Source: Plotosus lineatus (taxonomy: Eukaryota; Chordata; Actinopteri; Siluriformes; Plotosidae). Taken from it: a DNA stretch of 64,000 nt. Shown piece after piece: positions 11,595-23,626 of the stretch. The position numbers and the translations under genes are program-made. Each line of letters opens with the position of its first letter. The first letter of the stretch is position 1. Under the pieces are notes generated by a model. That model saw nothing but the letters and a program-made list of their open reading frames with translations, searched no databases and was not told where the DNA came from. The stretch is from positions 9,332,782 through 9,396,781 of the forward strand of contig CM045745.1 of NCBI GenBank assembly GCA_024760905.1, in the 5' to 3' direction.

Positions 11595-11653
11595 ACCATT
11601 CATTCATTCATTTTATGAACCGCTTATCCCAGTTAGAGTCACAGGTAGGCTCC
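11595..11653 (-). repeat. short tail 2-like fragment
   Basis: CATTCATTCATTTTATGAAC followed by a CGCTTATCCCAGTTAGAGTC-like stretch matches the 3' end of tail 2. The flank to 12,060 shows no recognised feature. Confidence 0.5.
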
Positions 11654-12065
11654 TTGATTTATATACTGTACACTGTATTAGTTAAATTCACATCCTCAAA
11701 GGTGGGATTTGGAATTTTTTGGATATATACATAAAGTGTAATGAAATGTTCTATACAACCTGACGTCCTGATACCGGTCATCTGTGACCATTGTAATCTC
11801 GAACAAACACCAACCAATCACTGCCCTGTGGTCCGCTGGGAGGCATTCGATCAAATGCTCCTGTGTCTCCGTGCTTATGCATGCTCACTGCCGTCACCGA
11901 CACTACTTAAAAAATTGTATCGTCAAGTTTTTTTTGGGAATGGATGAGAAAAAAGGGTTTTATAAGCAATGACACAAATTACGGGAGCTGCAAGGCCTAA
12001 TTTGTGATGCCAAGGTGAGTGAACTACAGAACCATGGGTAAGTCTAAATGAGAGATTTTCTTTCG

Positions 12066-12808
12066 TTTTTTTTCCCCTTTTTCAGGGGTCGCCACAGCGA
12101 ATGATTCGCACGTTTGATTTCAGTTCAGTTCATTTTCTGTAACCGCTTCATCCTAATTAGGATCACGGGGAGGCTGGTGCCCATCCCAGCCAACTCAGGG
12201 CGAGGGCAGAGTACACCCTGGACAGCTCACCAGGCCATCGCAGGGCGGAAACACGCTGATGGCTTTGCAGCTACTCTTGTCGAAAGTCAGCAATGGTTCT
12301 TTTACATGTCTCACACCATAGACAGTGAGAGACATGGCCTGCCTTTGATAACCCAGTTAGCTGCACTGGGGGGACAGTGACAACCTTGTGGAGAGTGGGA
12401 CTCGAACCCCCAACCTTTGGATCAGCGATCCAGCGCCTTATACCACTAGACCACCACTGCCCCCACGTTTGATTTGGCATAGGTTTTTACGTCGGATGCC
12501 CTTCCTGACACAACCCTTTAGCAAAAGGGACAGAAACACGCTGATGGCTTTGCAGCTCCTCTTTACGAAAGTCAGCAATGATTCTATTACATGAACCTCT
12601 CACCATAGACAGTGAGAGACATGGCCCGTCTTTCATAACACAGGTATGACATAACATTCATAAAATAAAATTCATAAAATTCATAACACAGGTATATACT
12701 ATCATAACATAGCACAGGGGTGGGACAGTGACAACCTTGTGGGCACTCGAACCCCCAACCTTAGGATCAGCAATCCAGCACCCTATACCACTAGACCACC
12801 ACTGCCCC
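12066..12808 (-). mobile_element. SINE alpha, tail type 1, split by a younger SINE
   Basis: Tail 1 begins near 12,066 (CAGGGGTCGCCACAGCGAAT at 12,083), is cut at 12,120, and resumes at 12,476 (GGCATAGGTTTTTACGTCGG). The core and tRNA-like head follow, ending near 12,808. The core also carries about 75 bases of AT-rich extra sequence near 12,640-12,715. The inserted SINE occupies 12,121-12,463. Confidence 0.85.
12121..12463 (-). mobile_element. SINE alpha, tail type 2, nested insertion
   Basis: A complete SINE alpha with tail 2 inserted in the tail 1 of another SINE alpha. The flanking 12 bases CACGTTTGATTT are perfectly repeated at 12,109-12,120 and 12,464-12,475. This is a target-site duplication and shows LINE-type target-primed integration. 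Confidence 0.92.
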
Positions 12809-12856
12809 TGGATAAGTCTAAATACTGTGACGTTATTGAGATTACTGGGGTATTGG

Positions 12857-13133
12857 GATACCGGTGCTTATCCCTGGTTTCTATAGCGTGAAGCTACCAG
12901 AAGTTCAACTCCTCCTGGATGGGATGCTGGTCCGTCGCAGGCTACCTTCCCAGTACTTTTTTTAAACAATTTATTTTTTTACTGGTACCCATTTATACTG
13001 CTGGGTGAATTGAATAGAGGCACACTTGTGGTCGACACCTTGCCCAGTGGTCTTAGCACAGAGGGGGTCTAATATGGATTTGAACACAACCTCCTGATCA
13101 TGAGCCCAGCACCCTAACCACTACACCATCGGT
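12857..13133 (-). mobile_element. SINE beta
   Basis: Second reverse copy of SINE beta: ACCGGTGCTTATCCCTGGTT, then GGAGTTGAAC read from the other strand, ending with the tRNA-like head near 13,130. A G run at 13,207-13,224 follows; no other feature up to 13,462. Confidence 0.8.
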
Positions 13134-13474
13134 ATAAAACTACAGTCATCTAATCAAGCATTGAGACTTTGTAATGAAGACTCAAAGTCTTCAAGGGTCC
13201 TGGGAAGGGGGGGGGGGGGGGGGGTATTTGGAATTGCCTCCAGGGGTATGGGAGGGGTTAACCTCAGCCTTGAAGAGATGCTATTTTAAATTTTGGTACT
13301 TTCCAGATTACCAACTACGTATTCCCAACTATTTTTAAGACTGTGCATTTCTACTGAAGATTTTCAAGCCTGCTGTTGAAGCAACATTGCGCTCGAAATG
13401 TATTGGAGCAACAAGGCTGGTTGAATTGTTTTTGCTGTGCACCGGAGACATTTGTGTGTGAGATCAAAATGAGA

Positions 13475-13829
13475 GGGGCAGTGGTGGTCTAGTGGTATGG
13501 GGCGCCGGATCGCTGATCCAAAGGTTGGGGGGTTCGAGTCCCGCTCTGCACAAGGTTGTCACTGTCCCCCCCCCCCGCCAGTGGAGCTAACTGGGTTATC
13601 AAAGGCCGGCCATGTCTCTCACTGTCTATGGTGTGAGGCATGTAAAAGAACCATTGCTGACTTTCGACAAGAGTAGGCTGCAAAGCCATCAGCGTGTTTC
13701 CGCCCTGCGATGGCCTGGCGAGCTGTCCAGGGTGTACTCTGCCCTCGCCCTGAGTTGGCTGGGATGGGCGCCAGCCTCCCCGTGACCCAAGTTAGGATTA
13801 AGCGGGTACAGAAAATGAAATGAAATCAA
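13475..13829 (+). mobile_element. SINE alpha, tail type 2, complete
   Basis: Starts GGGGCAGTGGTGGTCTAGTG, with A box TGGTCTAGTGG and B box GGTTCGAGTCC, both close to the Pol III consensus. Then core and tail 2 to AGAAAATGAAATG. The flanks carry the 12-base duplication ATCAAAATGAGA at 13,463-13,474 and 13,830-13,841. The intact promoter boxes and the perfect duplication suggest a fairly recent insertion. Confidence 0.92.
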
Positions 13830-14034
13830 ATCAAAATGAGAATATGAGAAGAGAGATTTACAGTCCCTGGTATTTAAACGGTTAAACGACATAAAATAAC
13901 ACATTTTTGGTCAAACAACCCAAGATTTCCAATGAGCGTAACACGACATGCAACATAACAAGCAACGGGTGCTTCTTGTTACCCGAGTGTCACAGAAGAT
14001 TGACATTTTATTTACTCATAATATAGCTGAATAT

Positions 14035-14392
14035 GTAGGGCAGTAGTGGCCTGGTGGAAAAGGGCGCTGGACCTAATGTTGGGGGTTCGAGTCCTACTTT
14101 CCACAAGTTTGTCACTGCCCCCCCTTCCCCCCTCAGTGCAGCTAACTGGGTTATCAAAGGCCGGCCATGTCTCTCACTGTCTATGGTGAGAGGTTGATGT
14201 AAAAGAACCATTGCTGACTTTAAACAAGAGGAGCTGCAAAGCCGTCAGCGTGTCTGCGTTCTGTCCCTTGCTAAAGGGTTGTGTCAGGAAGGAGACCGAC
14301 GTAAAAACCTACGCCAAATAAAATATGCGAATCAGATGATTCGCTGTGGCGACCCCTGCAAAAGAGAAAAAAGCCAAAAGAAAAAGAAGATG
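14035..14392 (+). mobile_element. SINE alpha, tail type 1, complete
   Basis: Head, core and tail 1, ending in an AAAAAGAAGATG tract. The flanks carry a perfect 12-base duplication ATAGCTGAATAT at 14,023-14,034 and 14,393-14,404. The B box GGTTCGAGTCC is intact; part of the region before it is deleted. Confidence 0.92.
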
Positions 14393-14513
14393 ATAGCTGA
14401 ATATTTCTCTCAAAGACTGGGATAACTGATAACAGTAAATTTAGCACCTGAATTGAATCCGTTCTCACACACCAGCAGTGAGGATGTTATTCTGCAACAG
14501 GCACTGGGGTACT

Positions 14514-15106
14514 CATACCTGTCAACCCTAGGCCGTTGGCGATCTTACAAATGGCTACTTATGCCCTTACAAAATAGCAACTAATCTTACGCGTCTTATT
14601 ATCGCGTGCAACATGAAACAAAAATTAAACTCTATTTTTAATATAATATGAATTTATTGGTAATGTTGTAACATATAACCTGGTGCAATCAAATAAAAGA
14701 GTAATATCTTCAGCTGCATGATTAAGAAAATTTAACAGTGATCTTTATTATAACTATATGTAGCACTTTTGGCACTTTCAATCATTTCTTTTGATGGCTT
14801 CACTTCATGGCACTTGAGCTCGCAATTAAGTTTGACTTGAATGATGGCGGAAGTGAAAGTGCGGTCACGTGGTCGGAAAGAGCAGACGATAGCAGACGAT
14901 AAACGAACGCAGCGATGATTCTCGCGAAAACGGCTACAGACCAATTCGGGCGATCGTCTCTTTACCAAACGGTGACACAAAAACGGAGTTAAAAAAAAGA
15001 CGAAATGATCGAAAAACGTACAGATTTCGGACGTACGGCGTACACATTTAAAAATCAGTGCTCACTTGTACAAATTACGCCAAAACCATACAACTTGACA
15101 GGTATG
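14514..15106. mobile_element. MITE with CATACCTGTCAA inverted ends
   Basis: The ends are CATACCTGTCAA and TTGACAGGTATG, an exact 12-base inverted pair. The 6 bases GGTACT flank both sides (14,508-14,513 and 15,107-15,112) and may be a target duplication. No reading frame of any size lies inside. Superfamily unknown. Confidence 0.75.
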
Positions 15107-15117
15107 GGTACTGGTCA

Positions 15118-15425
15118 AAATCAAAGGAAAAACGGATGAGGCAAAATACCTTCAAATTCTTGATGAAAATCTGCTGCTTTTTTTTTTTTTTTTTTAACCA
15201 GAAAGTTGTCAGTAGGAAGAAGGTTTAACTTCCAACATGACAGGCCCAATGGCCTTATGTGGCCTAGTCAGAGCCCAGACTGAAAACCTCGCTGAAAATC
15301 TGTGGAATAACTTGAAGATTGCAGTTGAGCAATAGTGACCATCCACCAGTGACTGAGCTTAAACAGTTTTAAAGAAGAGTGGGAAAATAATGCACAGTTT
15401 AGATGTCCAAAGTTTGTAGGGTGGC
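15118..15425 (+). pseudogene. Tc1-like transposase C-terminal fragment
   Basis: Reading across frames gives GKTDEAKYLQILDEN, then after a T run ENLWNNLKIAVEQ. These match the stretch between the second Asp and the C terminus of Tc1 transposases, including the Glu of the ENLW motif that normally ends the catalytic triad. No terminal repeats are seen. Confidence 0.65.
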
Positions 15426-16835
15426 ATCCCATTGGATTCATGGTTGTAATCCAAGAACCATGTGGTTCCCCATAGTACTAACATTGGAGGAAGGGGGAAG
15501 GGGGGGGGGGGATCAGTGTAGGTTGGGTAAAAAGAAATATCACCTCGTTCTATAATACAACAGCTTGTCCTGCTTGATTAAGATATGTGTGAAGAGTACA
15601 TACAATAGGAAGGCTGAGCATTTGAAGTAGAGACTGAATGAATGGAACCCGGTGATGTTTGCCCGCGATTGATGGTCAGTGTCAAAATGAGCTTAGCTGA
15701 AACATCCTCAGTCAGTTTTTCTGTAGTCAGGATTTCAGGCTCCCAGCACCAGACAAAGAACATCACACATGTACACTATCATACCTTCCAGCAAATTCCA
15801 TGAAAAATGATTGCTCCGGTTCTGCGGTGAGCTTTGGACTTTCATCTGATGCATCACCAGCTTGAGGCTCCAGATGTCCTCAATTCATTACAAGGCAAAT
15901 CGGCCCAGTTGTTGCCTGGCAGCCGTGAGCTTTTCCACATCAGCTCTTTTGCTATGTGAAGGAGTAGATCAGACAAGGAGGCGAGCTGGAGGTCTGCTGT
16001 TTGTCATCCGGAGATGAGGTGGGGGCAGCACTGGCTTTGATCCAAGTTGGCAAGAATGCCCTTTATACCCTTTTATCATTTGCTAGTTTTCAGTATATGA
16101 ACAATGTCCGTCATAAATAATGTTTTATTCAGAAGTATTTGCAAAGAGCTTTCTGTGAATCGCATTGAACTCAAACCGATGTTTGAATCGGTTTTGGCGG
16201 TTTATTTACTAACAGTGATTAATTGGGCATTGCTAAAACATATAAGTAATGAGACTCCTTTTAAAGGCGGGACAAACTACTGTTTAATGTAGAAGATGTA
16301 GGTCAGCACAGCCAGCTACAGCCCATTACACACAATAACACAGCATAGTAACTCGCTTTTCATTTGCTTTCAATTAGCTCAGAGGAAATAAGACAAAATC
16401 ACACTGGGGCTCTAATAGTCACCGCCAACTGCTAAACCAAAGATTTAATAGCTTTCAAATTTACTCAAGATTTCACTTGTATTACCGTTTATATAGTTTG
16501 CCATGAAGTATAAAAAAAAAAAAATGTGAAATATAAAAACACACTTTTCACTCTTGGAATGAGTCAGTATGCATTTATTCAAAGATTCTGTATATATTTT
16601 GGAATTGCATCCAAAAAAAAGTATTCCGTGGATTTTAATGTTCAGTGTTGTTTTGGCTGTGCGGATTGTCTAACCATTCAGAAAAAAAAAAAATACAGGT
16701 CACACAAATGCAGCAAACAAGTGTCCTTATGTGGGTAATAAACTTCTATGGATTTTTAAAGGATTTGATTTTGAAAGGCTGGACCATGCAGCTAGTCAGC
16801 CTGTCAGTGTGAATGTGTTTTTTTTTTGTTTTTTT

Positions 16836-16839
<4 letters not shown>
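15426..16839. other. unique DNA, no gene
   Basis: No gene or named repeat. A G run lies at 15,500-15,510. The parts at 15,790-16,040 and 16,290-16,470 are repeat-free and could be conserved non-coding DNA, but this is only a guess. Confidence 0.4.

Positions 16840-16884
<45 letters not shown>
16840..16884. repeat. (GT)n microsatellite
   Basis: About 22 GT units. The sequence on to 18,650 has a long A run (17,841-17,874) and no recognised gene. Confidence 0.95.
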
Positions 16885-16886
<2 letters not shown>

Positions 16887-17838
16887 GGCCCCCACCTTCC
16901 CTCCTTTGAGAAGGATTTAGAGACTGAGGCATTGTATGTGTGTGAGGGAGAGTGTCTGGGTACTCACACACTAACACAGACTGGTGGGATGGTTGGGGGG
17001 TCACGGGTCACTGACCCGCCCAGCTCTGTGAGGGAGAACAAAGCATCAGTCAGGCCAATCAAAGAGCAGGTTGGCTCCAGGCTTCACTCCAAGAATCCGG
17101 GCCTAGGTTTGGGGTACAGGGGTTCCGGGCCCAAATCTCTGAAAGAGGCGGATACTCATAAGAAATAATCAAATCCCCAGCCGTCTGGAGGGCCAGTTAT
17201 GTCAAAACCATCTATCCTACTCCATTCTGTTCCCTCCATGAAACTGGAACGAAGATCTCCCTCCTTCTCGCCAACATCCCTCCCTTTCGCTTTGCCCAGC
17301 ACTTTGAAGTCTGCTTTCTTTTGTTCTTTACATAACTCATGCTGATGTTTTTGAAAAAGCTAATTTGTATGCATTTCCAGTGACATGGCTGCCACCCAGA
17401 ATTCTTCACAAAGGTCTGGCAGAGAGGCGAACATCTGAAGAAAGGGCCCAGAGACAACTCAGCAAAAACATGACGAGGGACCTTTGAATTATTGTTAGTG
17501 TGTAAATCGAAGAATAACGGATTAGGGACTTGAAGATGAAATCACTCGGAGAATAGGAAGTTAGGGGAGGATTTTCTGGCTTTCTCTCTCAATTACTTTT
17601 TTCTCCCGAACCACTTATTCTCAAACATGATGCCCACATAGAGAGAGAGCAGACAGATTAAAGGTGGACAAATATTTGAACTAGTTTTGTTCAGATTTAA
17701 ATGAGGCGCTTTCAGGAAGGAAAGTGATATTAGGGTCCTGTTGTTACATTCTCTTCAGCCCACTCATTCAAGCTCTTCAGTACTGATGCTCAAATTAAAA
17801 TTAAATGGTAAAATGATTGTGTATAAAAAAGAGCTACA

Positions 17839-17877
<39 letters not shown>

Positions 17878-18650
17878 CAGAACCTATATATTTATAGTCC
17901 GTACAGCTTTTCTCATCATTATTTTGAAAATAATATCTTTTTTTAATTAATTCCATTTGTGCAGCCCTACTCAACTACAAAAATAAAAATAAATAATAAT
18001 AATAATAATTTAAAAAAAAAGAACAAGAAGTGCTTTCTTTTTGAAGGTAGCACTTTAAGCTTTTGTAGCCAGCACACTGTGACAGTCTTTTGGAAAGGCT
18101 GCTCAAGACTTTTCACCATCCTTCAGCTTTAATGACATATATTAGGTGCATTTTTTCCCCCTGACTGCCGCCCCGAGACTCTCACGAACCCTTTCTCTGG
18201 GGTCTTGGCCTTGGGCCAGGATGATGATCAATGTCCTCGCTTTTCTTCTGTGTGAGCCCAATGTGGAAGGTCTCTCCTTTTTTATTAGAGGAAATGGCAT
18301 TTGGAGACTCAAACAGGATGTCCCGCTGTTGGTCCTGACTGTGAACCACCCGTCCCCCACCTCCTCCCCTCCACTAGCACCCCAGCAATGTGAGATGGCT
18401 TAAGTTAATCCAAGATCTCAAAACTTGTGGAGCCTCCCTTTTTTCTTCCTCTTGTTCTCGCTCATTTGGAGAGGAGTGTGAAAGAAGTTGGAGACACAAT
18501 ACCTTTCTTATTGTGCATCCCTGACCACTGAGAGACTGTCTCAGGGTTGAGCTGTCTGAAGTTTTGGCCGTAAATTTGAGCTACAATGTCTGTTTTTGTT
18601 TCTATAAGGAGATGTTTCTGATAATATTTTTTTGCTGTTGATCATAATGT
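16885..18650. other. unique DNA, no gene
   Basis: Open frames here are short and show no family motifs. Codon use looks random. An A run at 17,841-17,874 and AAT units near 17,995 are the only simple repeats. Confidence 0.4.
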
Positions 18651-18651
18651 G

Positions 18652-18778
18652 CATTCATTCATTCATTTTCTAAACCACTTAATCCTAATTAGGGTCATGG
18701 GGAGGCTAGTGTCCATCTCAGCCGACTCAGGGCGAGGGCAGGGTACACCCTGGACAGCTCGCCAGGCTATCGCAGGGC
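18652..18778 (-). repeat. SINE alpha tail 2 fragment
   Basis: Tail 2 only: CATTCATTCATTCATTTTCT, CCTAATTAGGGTCATGGG, then GGGTACACCCTGGACAGCTC. No core or head. Confidence 0.75.
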
Positions 18779-18796
18779 CCACACTCTCATAATATA

Positions 18797-20348
18797 CAGT
18801 CATGTAAAAAAATTAGGACATCACATTAAATAGTCAACTGTACTCACAGAACAATGTCCAATCTTGTTTTTTATTTATTTCTGGAAAAGAAAGTGATTTA
18901 ATTATCATTTTAATTATAATTAAACAGCACAAAACATATTTTTACTCATCAATAAAAATTCGGACACCTCCACATATTTTCCCATTTAAAATGACTATAC
19001 TCACCCAAAGGTGTATGAGATCGGGTCACATGATCAGAACATCGTTACCCAGCATTTTGAAGAAGGCTCGTCCTATTTAAAATGCAGACATTTAGTTTGG
19101 TGTACTGCTGTCTGTTGAACTGAGACTCAGCATCATGGTAAGATCCAACAAGCTGTCTGAGGCCCTCAGAAAGAAGATCGTGGCTGAGTATGATTCTGGT
19201 AAAATTCTGGAAAAGATATCTAAAGAATTTCGCATCAGCCAGTCCGCCATTTGGAAAATTGTTGACAAGTGGAGGACATTCAAAACAACTGCCACCATGC
19301 CCAGGTCTGCCCATCCCAGCAAGTTCACCCCCAGAGCATACGCTAAGAGAAATCATTAGAAGTCCTAAAATGTCATCGTGGGAGCTACAGCAGGGTCTCG
19401 CTATTGTTGATGTGAAAGCGCATCACTGTACTATCAGAAAGATTCTCCACAAGTTTGCCCTTCATGGGAGGAGTGCAAGGAGGAAACCTTTGTTCTCGAA
19501 AAAGAACATTAAGGCGAGACTGAAGTTTGCCAGAGAACATGGACAAAGAACAGGACTTCTGGAATAACGTTCTTTGGACAGATGAGTCAGAAGTTGAGTT
19601 ATTGGGGCACCAGAACAGACAACATGTTTGGCGGAAATCAAACACTGCATTCTCGGGAAAGTACCTCATACCAATTGTGAAGCATGGAGGTGGAAGCATC
19701 ATGGTTTCTGGAGACACTTTTCTGTAGCAGGATCTGGCCAGCTCACCATCATAGATTCCACCATGAATTCAACTGTGTGCCAGAAGAGGCTTGAAGAACA
19801 TGTGAAATCATCTGTTTAAAAAAAAAAAAAATGTTGAAGCGGGACTGGACACTGCAACATGACAAAGATCCAAAAAACATACCAATAAATCCACCAAGAA
19901 CAGGCTGAAAACTAAGTGGAGAGTCCTGGAATGGCCCAGTCAAAGCCCGGATCTTAATCTGCTGTGGGGTGACATTGAAACTTGCTGTGAATGCCAGAAA
20001 AACCTCAAACATCTCAGCTGAAAGAATATCGCCATTAAGCACTGGGGCAACTTTTCCTCAGATCGATGTCAGAGAAGGGTAGACGGCTGCAAGAAGCTTC
20101 TCAGTGAAGTTGTTATTACAGCCAAAGTAGGTAACACTAGTTATGAGGGGGTGTAGGGTGTCTTTTTGTTTTCCACCTCCATTGAAACACACGTCATTTC
20201 TATCTTTTTGTTTGTGTAAAAAGATTTTAATTACAACTAATTCACTTTCTTTTCCATAAATAAAAACAAGATTTGGCATTATGTGAACATTTCCTAAAAA
20301 GAGTTGACTATTTAATGGGGTGTCCTAATTTTTTTTTTCACATTACTG
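18797..20348 (+). mobile_element. Tc1/mariner element, full length, defective
   Basis: TA target dinucleotides flank both ends (18,795 and 20,349). The inverted ends read CAGTCATGTAAAAAAATTAG and, on the other strand, CAGTAATGTG followed by an A run and ATTAGGACA. The 1.55-kb length is typical for Tc1 elements. The transposase gene inside is broken. Confidence 0.92.
19135..20132 (+). pseudogene. Tc1 transposase pseudogene
   Basis: DDE transposase that would cut and paste the surrounding element. The N-terminal helix-turn-helix is clear (LSEALRKKIVAEYDSGK, then ISQSAIWKIV at about residues 35-45), as is the second DNA-binding helix region. The first catalytic Asp is in VLWTDESEVELLG near 19,570. 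The second is in HDKDPKN near 19,860. The expected third motif (SPDLNPIE-like) is degraded near 19,930. Frameshifts near 19,360, 19,545 and 19,715 and a stop at 19,819 break the frame. The start ATG at 19,135 fits the family. Confidence 0.88.
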
Positions 20349-20626
20349 TAATTTGAGAATGACCGAAAAGAGGGTGTGCATCAAAAGATTCCTTCAGAAT
20401 GTAATAAAAAATCCTTTTTAATAAACAGTTCCGGACGGACTAGCTTCAGAATATTTAATTTAATCCTTTATAAATTGTGTGAATGTGCTTTTGGCTTTAC
20501 GTTCATGGAGAAAAAAAGCAGGGATTTAACTTTCTGTGCCTCCCATAATTAGCTCTCAGTGCAGATTTATGACGTAATGAACAGGTGTTGGGTGGGAGGG
20601 ACAGCATAACGGGCATGATACACATA

Positions 20627-20673
<47 letters not shown>
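20627..20673. repeat. (TA)n microsatellite
   Basis: About 20 TA units. Confidence 0.95.
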
Positions 20674-20675
<2 letters not shown>

Positions 20676-20897
20676 AAATCAGTTTTTCTCTCTCACACAC
20701 AACTACATTTTTTTTTTTTAAGAACCTTTTACTTAATATAATTATTACTGTAGATTAATAATTAAACCGAAGCCCAATCTTAACCTTATCATCAGGAATA
20801 TTTTTGAGCTTGACAAATTGATTTCCTTCCACAAATAAAAACTACTGAATTGTTGTTAGGATATAACTCAGGATATTTGTCGCAATGTTAGCATTTT

Positions 20898-21065
20898 GTA
20901 GGGTTAGTGGTTAAGGCGATGGATTAGTGATCTATAGGTCAGCGGTTCAATCCCTGCTGTTGGGCGCTTGAGCCAGGCCCTTGACTCCAAATTGCTTAGT
21001 TATATAAAAATGATAATTATAAGTTTCTATGGTAAGATGAGACCGTCTGCCAAATGCTCTAAATG
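20898..21065 (+). mobile_element. tRNA-derived SINE delta
   Basis: Head with TTAGTGGTTAAGGCGATGGA and B box GGTTCAATCCC. The end shows GACCGTCTGCCAAATGCTCT, the tail seen in a common group of fish SINEs. A diverged relative is at 26,295. Confidence 0.7.
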
Positions 21066-21189
21066 TGTATTTCACGGAGGTAAGTTCTCACAAAATGCTC
21101 GGAATATGACCAGAGATAAACGTGTCCTTATGAGGACCTTCCATAGGCTTAATTAAGGTTACACCTACTCTTAGAAGTTGAAACCTAGT

Positions 21190-22375
21190 AAGACATGTAA
21201 ATCTCCCCAGTGAGTGCCACCTTGTCGTGGTTGGGGGGGCTTGCATGTCTCAATGACCCCGAGAGCTATGGTGACGGGAGATTCATCTCCTGGTAGGGTC
21301 ACCCATGTCACACAAGTTGAAGGGTAGAGACCAGACTAAGTGCACCCCCCCCAGGTAGATCGAGCTTGTCAGTTGTGGTAGACAATCTATCTAGGAGTCG
21401 GGTTCCTCCGAATTCAATGTTCCCCTTGTCCTCCAGGTTGGGGGTTGTGCTATAGGTTAATACCCTATTCATGGAAAACAAGCTTTGTTACGGAAACCAA
21501 CAATAGTACGCAAAACACTTACACCATCCTTGGAAGAACCAGGGCTCCGATCCGGAGACTGATGACGTGCTGCAGCCAAACCCGCCAGGAGGCTGCAGGG
21601 CCAACGACCCTTCTTCGCCCAAGGACACCCTTGATGAAAGGACCAAAGTTGCTCTCACAGAAGAAACCCATCCTGATTGGAACATGGAATGTGAGGACAC
21701 TCCTGGAGACAGGGAGGTGTGTGCAAGCAGTAAGGGAGATGAAACAGTACCACCTCACACTACTCGTCATGTGCAAAGCCAGATGGAACTCTTTTGGGGA
21801 GACCAAACTGCAGACAGGAGAGACGTTGCTCTACTCGGGCAAAGACAACGAGGACGTTCTCCATGAAGCTGGAGTGGCACTGCTGTTGTCCACGGGGGCT
21901 GCCAGAAGCCTGCTGGAATGGGAGCCTGTGTCTGACCGCATCATGACAGCTAGGTTTGAGTCCAGGTTCCAGAGAGTGTCTGTGATTGTGTGTTATGCTC
22001 CGACAAATAATGCAGAAGAAGAGGACAAAGATGCCTTTTACAGCCAGCTACAGGCAGTCATGGACAAGATTCCCAGCAGAGACATGCTGATCCTCATGGG
22101 AGATGTGAACGCCAATGTGGGAAGCGACAATACCGGCAGGGAAAAAGAGATGGGAAAGAATGGACGAGGGTCTTTGCCAACTTTTGTGCTGTGAACCAGC
22201 TCACGATCGGAGGCACATTCTTCCCACACCAACGTTGTCACAAAGCCACCTGGGTGTCACCTGACCAGCAGACAGAAAACCAGATTGACCACATTGCAGT
22301 CCGCCAGTGTTGGAGGAGCTCCCTACAAGATGTCCGAGTCAAGAGAGGAGCTGACATAGGATCAGACCAAGCTTG
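21190..22375 (+). pseudogene. LINE B 5' part with APE endonuclease (RTE-like)
   Basis: An untranslated leader (GTGAGTGCCACCTTGTCGTG near 21,213) precedes a 249-residue frame at 21,445-22,194. Endonuclease motifs in order: ILIGTWNVRTLL near 21,677 (first Asn), a substitution at the usual ET/E position (CKARWN), VIVCYAPTN near 21,986, LILMGDVNANVGSDN near 22,089 (catalytic Asp and Asn). After a frameshift near 22,165: NQIDHIAV near 22,281 and RGADIGSDQAW, where the final SDH has become SDQ. The gene order and motifs match RTE-type LINEs. The loss of the His and the frameshift should abolish nicking. Confidence 0.85.
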
Positions 22376-23626
22376 GGCCAAGCTTGCATCAAGGAAAGGC
22401 AGAAGAACCTGCGAGTGAAGTTTAATGTCGGGAAGCTGAAAAGACAAGAGACCAAGAAAGCTTTCCAGTTAGCTCTCCACAATCACTTCCAGGTTCTTCA
22501 GACAGAAGCTGCAGAGACAGTGGAACAGTCATGGAGTAACCTGAAAGAGGCTACTGTCGGCACTTGTGAAGAGGTGCTGGGAGGACCACCAGTGAAACGG
22601 AAGCCTCGGATCAGCAACGAGACCTGGCAGCAGGTGGAGGAGAGGAAGAAAAGGAAACAGGCATTAAACCAAGCCAGAACTTGCCAGCAGAAGCAGACCG
22701 CAATCATAAAATACAGCGAAGTGGCACAGGATGTCAAGAGAGAGCTGAGAAAGGACAAGAGAGCCTTTAACAACAAAATAGCAGACGAGGCAGAAGAAGT
22801 GGCAAGAAAAGGAGACCTCAGGGCCCTGTATGCAACCACAAGACTCCTCAGTGGAGGAAGGCACAACTCCAAAAGATAAGTCAGAGACAAAGCAGGACGG
22901 TTTCTCACTTCCGTTGATGACCAGCTGGCAAGATGGAAGGAGCGCTTCCAAGAGATTTTGAACTGACCCCCACCTCAAGACCCACCAGAGCTGGAGCCAG
23001 GCCCTCCTCTCAACATCTACACTGGAGAGATCACTAAGTTGGAAGTCCGCAAGGCATTGAGGAGCATGAAGAACGGGAAGGCGACAGCCTGCACAAGTTG
23101 CTGAACCTGGTATGGACAGAGGAGGAGATCCCAACCGACTGGAAGAAAGGCCTCCTGGTAAAGCTGTCCAAGAGTGGAGATTTGTCCCAGTGCGGCAAGT
23201 GGAGAGGAATCATCCTTCTTTCCATACCAAGCAAGGTGCTCACCAGAATCATCCTGGAGAGAATGAAGTATGCAATCGACCGGGAACTCCGAGATAAGCA
23301 GGCGGGCTTTAGGAAAGAGAGACCCTGCACTGACCAGATCGTAACCCTCAGAGTCATCATGGAGCAGAGCATAGAGTGGCAGACGTCGCTCTACATATGC
23401 TTTGTGGACTTTGAGAAGGCTTTTGACAGTGTGGACAGGCAGACCATCTGGAAGATCCTGAGACACTACGGTGTACCATAGAAAGCTGTCAACATCATCT
23501 GCCGACTCTATGAGGACTACTCTTGCCAAGTCATCCATGACAGTAGACTTTCGGAAGAGTTTGCAGTAACCACTGGCATCAGACAGGGCTGCTTGTTGTC
23601 ACCTCTTCTCTTCCTTGTCGTGCGGG
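22373..23626 (+). pseudogene. LINE B linker and N-terminal half of reverse transcriptase
   Basis: The linker at 22,373-22,879 is open and Lys/Arg-rich (EERKKRKQALNQAR, RELRKDKRAFNNKI), as usual between endonuclease and RT in RTE elements. RT motifs follow: EIPTDWKKGLLVKL near 23,125, WRGIILLSIPSKVLTRI, DKQAGFRKERPCTDQI near 23,294, YICFVDFEKAFDSVDR near 23,395 (first catalytic Asp), and [11 protein letters not shown] near 23,586. The next segment, which should hold FADD, is missing. Stop at 23,479. Confidence 0.85.

Noticed and set aside
13489..13904. Two overlapping open frames in SINE alpha
   Set aside because: SINE alpha has no protein; equal frames recur in other copies at the same place.
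21445..22194. Host endonuclease gene of 249 codons
   Set aside because: Motifs and downstream RT show that it is the endonuclease of LINE B; the neighbouring frames are broken.
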